A stretch of DNA of 64,000 bases from contig DF241130.1 of the NCBI GenBank assembly GCA_000507305.1, positions 24,256-88,255 of the forward strand, given 5' to 3'. The position numbers and the translations under genes are program-made. Below, one piece after another: positions 37,201 through 50,600 of this stretch. This stretch comes from Breviolum minutum Mf 1.05b.01. Lineage: Eukaryota; Sar; Dinophyceae; Suessiales; Symbiodiniaceae. Each line of letters starts with the position of its first letter. Within the stretch, counting starts at the first letter, position 1. Under the pieces are notes generated by a model. It was given only the letters and a program-made list of their open reading frames with translations, had not been told where the DNA came from and did no database searches.

Positions 37201-40200
37201 TGATACATATATACATGGCAAATCTCGGGTTTTTAGTCCCTTATACCCGTGCCCCTATAATAAGTTTGGTGGGCTGTTTTTTGTGTAACTCACTAAAAGG
37301 CTGTGCTCAACGTCTAACAGGGGACCAAAGCTTTGCATAGTATATAATATCAGCGGTTTGAATCACTTTTATTTATACAGCTATTTGGGGACATGATCCA
37401 ACTTGACGAGCATTTTTTTCAAATGGGTTGAATCCACCAACTAGTTATTTATATACATATTTGGGTTGAGTGAACATCTTAGAAATCAGTTGTATAGATA
37501 TTTCCAAACATGTAGGGGTGAAAATCTTCCAAATCAGTACGTTTAGGAAAAAGTTTAAATGTTCAAAGTTCAAATGAACATATATAGTTTGCTGATGGTT
37601 GCGCTAGGCCCATGCACCCCCGAACTAAACAAAAGATTGACATCCCTCAGAATCATGGGATCTCAAAACTGGTGGTTTGGAGACCCCAGACCCCTGCTAG
37701 ATACATCCAAACCCTTCTTTTTCGCAGGGTCCAGTGATTCTAAGGGATGATTCTGAAAAGTGCGACATTTAACAATGACTCGTGGGTTTTTGGACCAGCA
37801 GACGTTATCCATCAACGTTTCTCCTTCTAGGAGATAACACGGTGCGGGAGTCAAAAAACCAGTGGGTGGTCAAGTGCATCAGCAATCTTGTTGCGAAGAG
37901 AAAGCTGCGCCTTGCAGATGCTTTTCTTATGTAGATCACACACACACGATCGTATAGATCAGCTGTGGGGTATTTTAGCTCCTCGCATTGCGAACCAAGA
38001 TTCTATGGTAGACTCACAAAGTGAACGCCAAGGCATTCGTGCTTGGATGGGGACCGATACGCAGCTGAATGTCCAAAAACTGGACGCGACGCGAAACTGG
38101 AGGGACAATTGGCTTGCAGAATCTGCGGTGTCCCAGCAAATGTTGAAGTTTGTGCCTGAAGCCAATCCGTGCACAGGGTATTCCCCTTGAAGGAGGGCTC
38201 TTGGAGGATGCTACTGCCAATCATGTCTTCATGATGATGGTCCAATCCTTTGCGGTTTTCCATCACGCTCAGCCTAGCCATAGCCAACGAGCCTTTCGAT
38301 TTTCAAATGATTTTCAGTTCCGGAAGTTTGGGGTGTCCAGGTGGGTTTCTGGGGTTTGTATGTTATATACTATCATACAAGGATTATAATATTGGACCCG
38401 TTTTTTGGTTGGGGAGGGGGATCCAACAATGAAACATGTCTGGCAAATTTGAAGGCTTTCACGTGAATTGCGTGGGTTGGCTTGGTGTCATGTAATGACT
38501 CCTGCCATACAAGATGGGCCCCTAGTTCTAAATGGAGCTACAAACCCTATAAACGGCATTTGGGTAAGTACAGAGATATTTCACCTCAACTGGGCTGGGT
38601 TGGGCGTACAGTAGCAAATCTTAGGGTTCATTGTTCCTGAGTTCCTGGAGATACAGACCTTTTGAGAGTTGATCGTGTGAATTTTGAGATACAGACCACT
38701 GCAAACTGCTCAACCTTTGGCGGCTATAGCACCTTAGGTTGGAAGGATTTGAAATTTGTTTTTTTTTGGGCAGATTATGGATGTTTCTTTTGGGGTGGTG
38801 TAGAGGACTTCCTTTAAACAAGTGACATAGCTAGCTGGCTGTAACGCCTTTTTTTGCCATGTGAGTGTGTTGTAACTGTAGAATTGTCGAAAAAAACTGC
38901 CCGGTATACATGCAATGTACATTCAGAACATCACCATAAGTTCTCAAAAAAACAGACCATTTTCCTCTTATGGATGAGTCCAATTACAAAAAAAATGTGT
39001 TTCATCCCTTGGATGGTTAATCGATACCAGGTGATTCAAAGTGACCTTTTTATCCCCAATTTGGAGGTCACTTAACCTTTGAAGGGGTCACTTAACCATT
39101 CAAAAAATGGGCGCAAAGAATTGCAAGGTAAATGGTGATTAAAAAAACATCAGTTTCAGTTGATTACCTAGTTAACCAACATAGGTCTGAGCCGGATGGT
39201 TGAAGAAAAAACACCGACTATCTATAGTCGTTATTCAAGTATATTCAAGTCACTTGGTCAAATTGCTGTCACAAGACGTTACAGGCATGTATGTCCCAGG
39301 TACTCAATCTATGGCATATATATATATATTTACCTACATGTCTATGGTAAATGTAGGTAGATACACCATATATATCCATATATTTGAATGTTTTGTGCAC
39401 GTTTTAATGTCAAAAAAAAACTCTCACGGATTCTTTGCCGCCTTCGGTTTGCTCGGCTTTTCAGGCGCTACAAAACGTGTTTTACAAGTTGCAGACGGCA
39501 GAGACCGCCCGAGACACCCAGAAATCAGCGGTCTCCGCGCTTAAAACTGACAAAAGCTACACTGGGGTCGACGTTGGGGATGAGAACCATGTCAAAAATT
39601 CCAATAGGCGGTTGATTTTTATGGTGAATGTAGGTACATAGACATGGATTGTATGGCATTGATGTTTTCTTAATACCATGATCTACTAAAGTGACGATTG
39701 GTTGCAAGTTTGGAGCCGAAACATGGTTTGTTTAACTTTCCTTACTGAAAGGAGCTCTGGATCCAGGTGATTGAAGCTGTGACCTAAGATGATCCATTTG
39801 TAGGCTACTGAACTTTTTAAAGGTTCACTCAACTATCCCAAAAAGGGCACCAGCACCCAAACCATGGCAAGAAGGGAATGTCGACTATGTTTTTGTTGAC
39901 ATCTCACTTTGTTTCGGCTGGATGTTTGTTGAGTATATTCTGGAAGATGAACCAACTAATCCGTTTGTATTTTCCACTCCAACTGATGAGATGATTCAGC
40001 ACTCTGCTTTTCTTGAGGCTTTCAGTCCGATGTGATCCTTTATGATCCAGATGTGTCAGTATAGTATAATCACCTACCTTAAGATCAAGATAGATGGCAG
40101 AGATACCAAAAAGGTAGGTTAGTAAAGGGTCCTTAAATAAACCAATATGTAGAACCTGTGCCGTCTATTTTTCAATTAGCTGTATAAATGGGGTTCATGA

Positions 40201-41766
40201 TATTGGTGTTTTTGGTGTTTATTTTACCCGGTCAACTTCACCATGGAGGTAATTTTACCCACAATTCCATACAATTCCACCAGGTAACACACACACACAC
40301 ACACACCTTAGGATGTCCCAGGAAGTTGCTAAATGGTTAGGATCAATGGGTTAAAACACCTACATCTAAATGGAATATATATCTGAGGTTATAGCCCATG
40401 TTTTTTCCTCACCTGGAAGATCAAACAACTTCCGTGCCGACAAAATCCAAGTATTCAAGGTATATATGGATGTTTCCAAAAATAGGGGATATCCCAAAAT
40501 GGATGGTTTATAATGGAACACCCTATTAAAATGGGTGATTTGGGGGTACCATCATTTTCGGAAACATCCATATTATGTTCTGACTCTTTCAGTGTGTGGT
40601 TGATTGTTCCAGTAGCTTAATTTATCTCAGGATTTCATTTTCCGGAATCGAAATCATCAAATCAGCCCAACCCGTTTTCAACGAAGGTATAACTTTCCGC
40701 GCCGCGGTCGTCGTTGGAAACGTTGGAAACGTTGACGCCACCAGGCTGTGAATTGCAAGGAACTCATGAAATCCTTCGGTTGGGACACCACCGATGCCTT
40801 CACCCAGCACGATGCACAGGTGACGTTGTTAGGGATGAAGATGCCTGGGAAGGGTGGGTTGGATGCTGGGGATGAAAAAACAACCTGGCATATATAGGGA
40901 ATATCAGGAATATAAAACTACCATTTAGGGTATAGAACTGGTTGTTTTATCATATAATGAAATACTACCCAGTTATGTGGGGAGTAAAAATAATTGAATA
41001 AGGATCTGAAACTAGCAGGATTTACATATACACGGTGTTCTTCGTTCAAGACACGCAACTTTGAAATATATGAATTCCGTTGAACAAACAATCATATCCC
41101 ACCAAAACGGGAAAGCCGGAAATTCATTGATTCAAACATACTGTTGATGGTTCAGAAATCCTGGAAAGCAGTTGATATGATAGTTTTTCCGTACCAAATA
41201 TGGGTGGGGATATCTGTGGGGATATGTTGTTTTCCGTTCCCTCGTAGGTTCAAGAGCCAAATGTGGATTTTCTCAGACCGACCGTTCGAGCTAGTCCCCT
41301 GAAGTTTAACAGTTCGCCCATGAAAAATGATGGTTGGAAGATGAATTTCCTTGGGTTGAAGATGATCCTTTCCTTTTGGGTTTTGGTAACTTTTCAGGGG
41401 CGAACTTGCTGTTAAACTTCAGGGGTGTATGCTGGATTAGTTTCATGATTGGGGGAGGGAGTATATATAAGGAGCAGACCATGGAGAGCTTACTGTTTTT
41501 TTGGGAAAAAAAGAGTGTTCTCTAACGGAAGGATGTTGAGTTCCAAGTCTTTGGGCGCTCAGTGCTGATTGGACCTGCTACTATATGTGGAAATATCTAG
41601 ATATCTTTGATTTTTGTTGTCCCTATGTTGGGTCGACACACGTAGGCTTAACAAGCAGAGCAAACACTATGGTGTTGAACTAGTTCAGCTAAAAGCTGCT
41701 GCTACTGCTAATCATGATGATGATGATGATGGTCATGATCCTGATGAGAATTATATATTTCATGCC

Positions 41767-41804
<38 letters not shown>

Positions 41805-41849
41805 CGACGACAATTCTGATGATGCTGATGATGCTGATGACGACAATTC

Positions 41850-41895
<46 letters not shown>

Positions 41896-43636
41896 AATCA
41901 CATTTATGTTTTTGATGTTGATGACAAGGAGGATGAGGATGATGCTCATTACAATGCAGCCGGATAACAAAATGCAGGATGAAGGGAATCCGTCGCAGTT
42001 CAGGACGGAAATATCCTCAATATGACATAGCTCCTTTCAAAGGCACAAATCCGACGGATCTTCACGTTCCATGCGAAAAGGCATGGGAGTTTTCTACCCT
42101 TCCTCCCATAATAATGGAAGTGAAAAATGGTTCCCTTTCAAATGCATCCATTTTCCACTTCCATGATTATGGGAGGAAGGGTAACTTCATCTTTCATTCA
42201 TTATCTTTGAGACTTCATTCGACTGAATCTCTTCATTACCCTCCTGAAGTTTAACAGCCCAAAGCCCCTGAAAAATTACCATCCCAAATGGAAAGTCGTC
42301 TTATAACCATCATATTTCAGGGGCAAAATGTTAAACTTCAGGGGTGTACAGCGTAACAACTCCTTTTTGTGTGTCCGAACTTTTTGTTTCTCCTTCAACA
42401 TTATGTATACAGCTGGCTGTTTCGTTCTATCCCCCGAGGTCCACCAGGGTGTGTACAGGAAAGGTATACCCTTTCTCCGGTACTCATGGTGCAGTGGAAA
42501 ATGGATGTATCTCCAATATTAGTTTCTAGGTGGCAACTCAATTTTTTTTTGGAATTTTCACCCCCACTTTTGGGGAAATGATCCAATTTGACGAACATAT
42601 TTAAAATGGGTTGGTTCAATTACCAACTAGGTTTCCTTTCATTTAAGGTATACTAGTAGTTTTCCACTGAACCATGATTATCTGGCTGGCCCTTAGTAGG
42701 GAATGAGCGAATAAATCCTCAGTACAATCATGAAAAGCTTCATTCCTTCATTCCCGATCCTAAGGGGTGGCCAGTTGAAATGGTGATTTTCAGGGAATAT
42801 GTTGATTTTCAGGGTATTTGAAAGACAGCTATCTTATGGTCAACTCAAACATCACCAAATTGAAAGGGTTTGCCAGTTTTGCCCCGTTGAGGAGCTGAAC
42901 AGGATCCTTTGCGATCGGCTGGAGGTCCGGTGAAGCGTACGGCACCGGGAGCAAGGATTCGATGTATGTTCCGATCCTAAATGGCGAGCTTTTCAGAACC
43001 CCTGAATTTTCAAAATCGCAGATAGGGATCATTACATTACTTCTTTTTTGGCGGAATCAAACACTGCTATTTGTATAGTGACTTGAAATGATTTCCCTTT
43101 GTAATTAGTGCGACTGTTTGATCTGTTTGGGTTTGTGTCACATAATGATCTCTTTCTGTAAAGGTGAAGGAAAATTCAGCAAAGTTTTGGTGAACATACG
43201 ATGAAATTGATGCAAGTTGACTGGACTGGCTGCTGTTGTTTTTTTGTTGCAGCTTCTTTTGTGGAACATAATATTTTTTTACCCGCAAAATTTGGGGAAA
43301 TTTGCTCCAATCTGACAGTGTGCAAATTCCCCTATAGTTGATGCTTCAGAAGATATTCTGTGTGTGAATCAGTTGCTGGCAAGAGGAAATCTCGCGAATG
43401 TTTATCCCATTTCAAATTTTACAATAAGCAAGGATTTCTTAGACATGAACATCCGACGATCAGCCAACAACATAGAATCAAACCGGAAGTCACTTGTTTG
43501 AGGAGAGAGACCTATTTATTAACTTTGTGTTGTGATGATTGCCATGGATATCTTATGAACTGATTCATGGTTGTTGGTTATTGTTGGTGCTGACTATTGA
43601 TTGAGTATCGGCAGTTTATTACCATTGTTAGGTTCT

Positions 43637-43693
<57 letters not shown>

Positions 43694-44555
43694 TATACCA
43701 TCCTCTTCTTCTTCTCGAGCAACTATACTATATATCACTTTTGTTAAGATATAGTGTTATGACTGTATCTATAAAGTGTGTCAAACCACTCCGCCTTCAG
43801 GGGGACTAAGTCGGCAAGGGTCACCAACAACACACGGATCCGTTGTCAACGACTCGATGCTGTTGTCTTTCCAGGAAAACATGAAGGGCACCAAGATGGA
43901 TGGTTCCATCAAAAGGCGGCTTTTGCGGATTTATGGGACTGGCATGGACTGGCCTAAGAAAATTCACCATAAAAAAGTAGACCAAACGTTAAGGAACTAT
44001 GTCACCTATGTGATAGAAAACGTAAAGGTCCACCTGTAGCATGTTGGCAGTTTTTCTATTGAGTGAGGGCAAACCCATTGTGGTGACTCGGTGATCATAA
44101 CTCCCTCAGGCATGTTTTTTTTTCCCAGATATAACTCAAGGTACCTTTGTACCACTACTCCAGCTACTGTATATATCAGCTATAGTAGTGCCCTACAATC
44201 CACATTATTGACAAAGCTCATGGGGCCCCAAGTCACTACCCAGGTACCACATAAAAGTCGTACCGAAAACAATTGAGCAATGAAAACACACCTGATTAAT
44301 TGCCCCAGGGGATTATACTACCCAGTTATTTGGGGATCCTTATGAAACAACCAAGATTCAATGGAAAGTATCCGAGGGTTTGAATCTCGTGGCTGCTTGG
44401 CAGGCTTTTTGAAGGTGAGATGGAGAATTACATCGAATGCTTGGATGTTTCTTGGCAAGATATCCAGGTGAAGATAGATGTGAAGATGCGTGAGTTGTAG
44501 TCGTGATTTTGTTTGTTATCTTATCATGATTCCATCATTACCATCAGAATCATTG

Positions 44556-44604
<49 letters not shown>

Positions 44605-47600
44605 AGAACCTAACAATGGTAATAAACTGCCGATACTCAATCAATAGTCAGCACCAACAATTAACCAACAACCATGAATCAGTTCATAAGATGAAGGAAC
44701 CAACTCATCGCTTTGTGTTGGTATTGCTCCCCGGGATCCAGAAAAGACATTCATTGGGACTTTTCGAGGGTTGCTCCCCGGAAACAAATCTCTCATTCCA
44801 AAACAAAGGTTTTCAAAAAACGCGGTACATTTTCGGACGGCGGGTTTCCCGAGTTCCAAAATTTGTATCCATCAAAAATCAAACAGGACCTTACCAATGG
44901 ACCCCTAGGTAATGTGCAAGAGCTATTAGATACTCAGGCTTAGGGGTCCATTCACTGGGTCCGGTTGGGGATTTCTTAGATTGTAACAATTGCCGTCGCC
45001 GGTTGGTTCTTTTTGGTTGGATCCTAAAAGCCACAAGGTTTGATTATTGTTGTATACATGATACGAAAGCACCTTCCAACGGGTGCCTTACACAAACCCT
45101 ATCCGGGATGGTTTTTTTTGACACCCCGGAAAAAAACATGTATGGCACCCAAACTGGAATGTCCAGGTATGTATATATATATATATCATTATAAATATAG
45201 TTTTTGGATATATGTCTATCATATATTTTCGTTTGGACAATCACTTGGTGGTGGTTTCTTAGATATGTGTTTACTTACACCCTGATCCGGAAAGGGGTGA
45301 AATGACCCGGAATTGGACGGTTGCATATTCTTCAAGAGTGTCCAAAACGCCAGTTGGTTAGGATATATAGGGGATGAAATCCTAGCCAATTATATACCCA
45401 TACCATCCATGTATGGAATATTTGCCTACCTTTGCTTGATTTTTATGGTAAATGTAGGTAAATATACCATACATGGAGCACATGGGATATAGGATTAGCC
45501 AATATAAGGATCCCGTCATAAACCAAGCATGATTCTGGGCAATAACGACCTCAGCCTTTGTCACCCCAAAAGGTAGTAAGAGAATCCTATACCCAAAATG
45601 ACCGAAACATTCAGGTTCCACACCGGAATGTGGAGGATCATCATTTGATGATTTCAGATGTGATTCATCAACATGCAGTTAGCTTGATGAGCGCCGTCAC
45701 CAGCCACAGTACCAACCATACCGTATCGGAGCGGCCATGGGCATGCACCGAAGAAACAGCCAGACCCATGTGACTGGCAGTCGGTGAGGCGCCGGTTGGC
45801 AAGAGATGGCCATAACAGGAGGGAGCAACGCAGGCAGAGCTTCATGCCATCCAAGCAGGTGTCCAAGAATCCATAGGATTGGCACGCACGAGCTTGGATC
45901 TTCGACAATGTTTGCCAGCTTTGGGAGGAGTTGTAATAACTTGCCCAAATTGCTGTATACAGTATATGATCATAACAAGCCATATTATATAAGGATCCCT
46001 ATCAATCAACCAGGATTCAATGGATGATAACTGCTCAAGATGATTCAAAAAACGGTGTCATTCCAAATGGTTCTCGGTTTTGTAGCCCTGATTCCCTGAG
46101 TTGACTCCATTTCCATTTCCCATGTTCAACCCCTGTTTTTTTTTGCAATTAAATAACTAGGTGGTGGTTTCAAAGATTTTTGATTTTTACCCCTACTTGG
46201 GGACATGATCAAATTTGACTAATATTTTTCAAATGGGTTGAAACCCCAACTAGATAGTTATGGGATAAATTGCGTTTTTTTTCAATGGTGGATTAGTTTG
46301 GTATAATTATATTGAACAAATATGGAATAGTTATGGGATGAATTGTTGGTTAATGGTGGATTAGCATGGTGTAATTAGATAACTATATACTATTATACTA
46401 TTACAATGCCATACTGCGGGAAGAAATCGGGCTAACTAGCTGATATGGTAAATATCCTATTATTTACTGGGTTTCATACATATTGGATAGTAGTTCGCCG
46501 GATTTCTGAACCATCAACAGTAGGTATGTGGTGAAAGAGTATGGGTCTAAAAGTTGCTACATGAGCTAAGAATCGTTGGGATTTCTTATCAACTTCCTAT
46601 CACTTTTCGAGGGAGATCATGGGAGATCTGCTGTTGTGTTCTCCTTTTGTTTTATAGAAAGTACTGGAATTCATATCTGCTAATATTTCAGTTCCCTACG
46701 AATCATTGGACCATTAAAAATGCAGGAGTTTGACGCTGTTTTTTCGCAGGTTTTTTTTTGGGGGGGGATCTCCGGACCCCCGAAGCCCAACCAGTGACTT
46801 GAGATCTTTGCTGATTCTTATAGGGTTGAAACCTTTAGTTGGAGTCGGCCTTGTTTTTTGGACGACTGAATTTTGGTTATCGCAAAGATGTGGTGGATTT
46901 GGGGGCGAAAACTTTGATCAGAAAACTACTCCCCCTAGGGATCCAATCACTTACCGAAACTGAGATCCTGGTTTCATGGTTTCCCTAAATACATATTGCG
47001 TTTCGTTTCGGTGATGAAGGACACCTGGATCATTTGACGTTCGGTCAGCCAGAATCCCTAGGGTCCCTTTGTCAAATCTTCATTTTCGACGATTTGGAGC
47101 AATTTCACAAATGCTATAAGAAAATTCTTTTCACCCTAAGAATCATGGGGATCTCCATGGATCTCAGGTGGTTTGAAGATCCCACTGTTAGACACATCCA
47201 ACCCCATCTGTTTTGCAGGGTTACCCGTGATTCTTAGGGCAAAAGACTTCATGGTCTTAACACCTGTTTTGATTGTTCACTCCGAGGTGGATTACACCTC
47301 GAAACGCACTGAAACGTCTGGGGCACTGAGTGGGTCAACGAATTCGTTGGAGAATTTGGGAAGCCGTTTTTTTTTTCGATGGAGTTAGTATGGAAGGGGG
47401 GTACGTTTGTACGTTTGGGGGTGGGGGGGTTGGTTGATTAGCCAAAAACACTAGTACATATGTAGATTTTTAAAGGGTCATTAACTAAGCTCTTTGCCAT
47501 CATGGGAAATTGATGTTGGAACTATACATGAAACTGTACAAACCATGTATTGATATGTGTGCACAATGTGATAATATGCAACCTACCAAGATAAAGCAGG

Positions 47601-50600
47601 GTCTAAAGTCTAGTTTATAAGTTAATATCTTACATTCCAACAGATAAAGCTTCTAGAAACCTGCACAGCACATGTTGTCATTGTCATGATATCCAATTGT
47701 ATTCCAATTTCACTGCTATGACATCTCATTATGTATTCACAATATATATATATATTCATATTTATATGTATACATATGTACAATATATTTGTCTGTGTAC
47801 ATATATGTTTACTTTCATGTATATATATTTTAATATCCCATACAATAATCCATGCATATACTATATTTATCTACCCATTGTTTCATCTACCAAAAAATGA
47901 ACCATCCAAAGCAATATACCTTCCGTCCCATGGATCCGTAATGGATACCGATCTCCCAGTGCCAGGAGAGTGAGCTTTACGGTGGTTCCAGTGAAACGTG
48001 AAAACCTAATATCCGATAGCCGATGGCAATTCTGCCAATAAATGCCTTTGCTTTGGTAAGTTTTCCTCCCAGAAATACTGCGATCCGTATTAAGGGTCCG
48101 TTTGTGAAGCATTGCTCTCCCTTCTTTTAGGCCTAGACTACTCTAAACACCCTTGCTTTTTTGATGGGGGTTACGTTAGGGGGGGGTCTGCAGGGTTGAC
48201 CCGGTCATTCACTTTTTGCTTGTTTAGTTGGTGATTTTTTACGGATGCTACCATAGTGAAACACCATTTTTTCAACCACCATACTGGGAGAATATTTGTG
48301 TTCCAACCACCAAACAAGAAAATGACCCAAATTTTCAAGAAATGCCTAGAGTTGGGAGACAAAGCCTTTGTCAGACTATCCTTTAAAGGAATATGTCCCA
48401 AGGTTGCATATTTGTCCCCTATATATACACCATGGGCCACCAAAACCTACATTTTTAGACGTTTTTCTGGTAAATAACCTGGTTTTTAGGTGGCCAAAAC
48501 CTTTATTTTTCAAGGTTTTGGGGGTTCATGGCAGTTCATAAAATTCTTGCGGCGTTTCACTTTACACCGGGGCCATCCGGGTCTGAGGTTTTATGATATT
48601 CAGCTGAACATCAAAAGCGAAAAGGGTACAGATCTTCAAACCATCGAGGACTTACGGCTTTTGAGGGGCCGAAAGGTGTGGGGTTTTTAAAGAGGGCCCC
48701 CCCTGGAATGCTCAAAATGGGGAAAAAAAAGGAAGAATCAACCTCTATTAATTGAACATCACACCTTGAAAAGTCACATCTTTTTGAAATGTTTTATGTA
48801 TATATTATGTATATCAATATATATATATATGATATACATGTTTGTGTTAAGATTTTTGTTCAGGTTGATCCATGTTCATGAAAGATTCTCCACATGTTTT
48901 TTCTTCGTTGGCTGGGTTTTCTTGCACCATAGTCGACTCGAGCAATGAACTGTTCCACCGGCGGGGAAAAGCATGACTCCAATGGGCAACTTACATCGCA
49001 GCCAGTGGTGAAAAGTAACCCATATAAGATCCATGGGATTGGTACTTATATTTACCTACATTTGGTGATCGAAGAAAAAACTCCAACATACCCCGGGTCA
49101 ACATATACCCAAAGCCCTCTACCACTTGCTTATGATTCTGAAATCCTGACATATTTGTATTTTGGGGGTACCTGGGGTATGTTGACCCGGGGTCTGTTGG
49201 AATTTTCTTAGATGGTGGTCATTTCCATGCAGCATCATGGCTTCTGAAATAATAATCACCACATATAAACTGGATTAATGGGGTAATATCTTCATGCCCT
49301 TCTGTTCACCCAAACACTCAATGTATGGTTTATTCACCTATACTTACCATAAAGATTAACCATACATGTAGGTATAATATACCAATCCCATTGAGTGTTG
49401 GGGGTAAGATAGTCCCATACCCATAGGATCCATGGGACTGGTATATTTACTTACATTTACCATAAAAATCAACCAAATGTAGGTGAATATACCAGTCCCA
49501 TGGATACTTTGGGATAGGCTTCTGGGACCAGTCGATCCCATCGAATGACTTCTTGGACCGGTGTCAGGAGTCGTTAAGAGAGTTTACAGCTGATGAAATG
49601 CTGGACGGTGACAATTTGTATGAGGCACGGGCACGGTCCAACCAAAACTTATATGGGTGTGTCCGAAAATGGTGGTACCCCCAAATCATCCATTTTAATA
49701 GGGTTTTCCCTTATAAACCATCGATTTTGAGGTACCACTATTTTTGGAAACATCCATATATAAGCCATATCAATGTACCAAAAAGGCTCTCATCTCCAAG
49801 AAATGGATAGATTTTAAGTGTTTTTTTCAACATGTGACAAACCAGATGATTTTATCCCCTTGTTTTGGAGGTCACTTTTTTTTAACCTTTGAGTTCGGAT
49901 CACGTGAGCTCACAATCCTAAAAAAGGGCACCAACGCAGAATTGCCAGCATTAGGATGCATTAGGCACTAGGTCACTAGGGGAACAATTTGTGGTCGAAA
50001 ACTTTTGGTGATACCTGGTGATACCGTATCGTGGGGAAAGTTTTTGAATTTTCTCTGTAGGAAACAAGGAAGGAAAGGTGAAGGATTTTCATGTAGTACA
50101 ATGTAGGGAAGTATACCGTTTGTCCCATGGATGGCATAACCCCACAAACCCGAAGGTTGACAGTCACAACCTCGTCATGTCTCGGTCCTTAAAGGGGTTT
50201 TTGAATTTTGAAGCTAACAAAAAAACCTGGTCCACGCAATGGGACTGGTATTATATTTATCTACATAGAAATCATAAAAGATAGCAAAGTATAGGTAAAT
50301 CTACCACCCTAAGACTCATTGGACCCTCCTATGGATCTCCTATGGAGGGGTTTGACTCTCTATAGCAGGGTTCTGGGATCTCCAAACCACCAGTTTTGAG
50401 ATCCCATGATTCTTAGGGCAGTCCCATTGAGTGTTTGGCCCTTGATTTTTGTTCGGATCCGTGGATTTTTTGTTCCAACCGAGATCAGAGATTTCCCAAA
50501 TGTGGGCTACATGAATCCCAAAGATTTCGAGAGCCCCAAAATCCTTGAGATCCCAAGAAAACCATGGAAAAAATGAAGATTTGTTACATTTTAAGCCCGA

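Larger units (their letters stand above)
34429..39464 (+). other. Intron of the USP7-like gene (about 5 kb)
   Basis: Contains family A, C, E and F elements. A 100-residue plus-strand open frame at 37888-38190 and frames on the other strand over the same GC-richer patch have no recognised match and no role in the spliced protein. Confidence 0.75.

Noticed and set aside
39388..39644. Basic open frames around 39.4-39.6 kb in other frames
   Set aside because: The same bases encode the conserved ALQNVFYKLQ exon in one frame; the others are shadows.
41614..41967. Asp-rich 117-residue plus-strand open frame
   Set aside because: It is mainly a GAT microsatellite within the protease intron 40820-42891 and has no place in the conserved product.
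45654..45983. Overlapping open frames on both strands in a GC-richer patch
   Set aside because: No match recognised; lies inside the protease intron 44468-47286 and is not needed for the conserved product.
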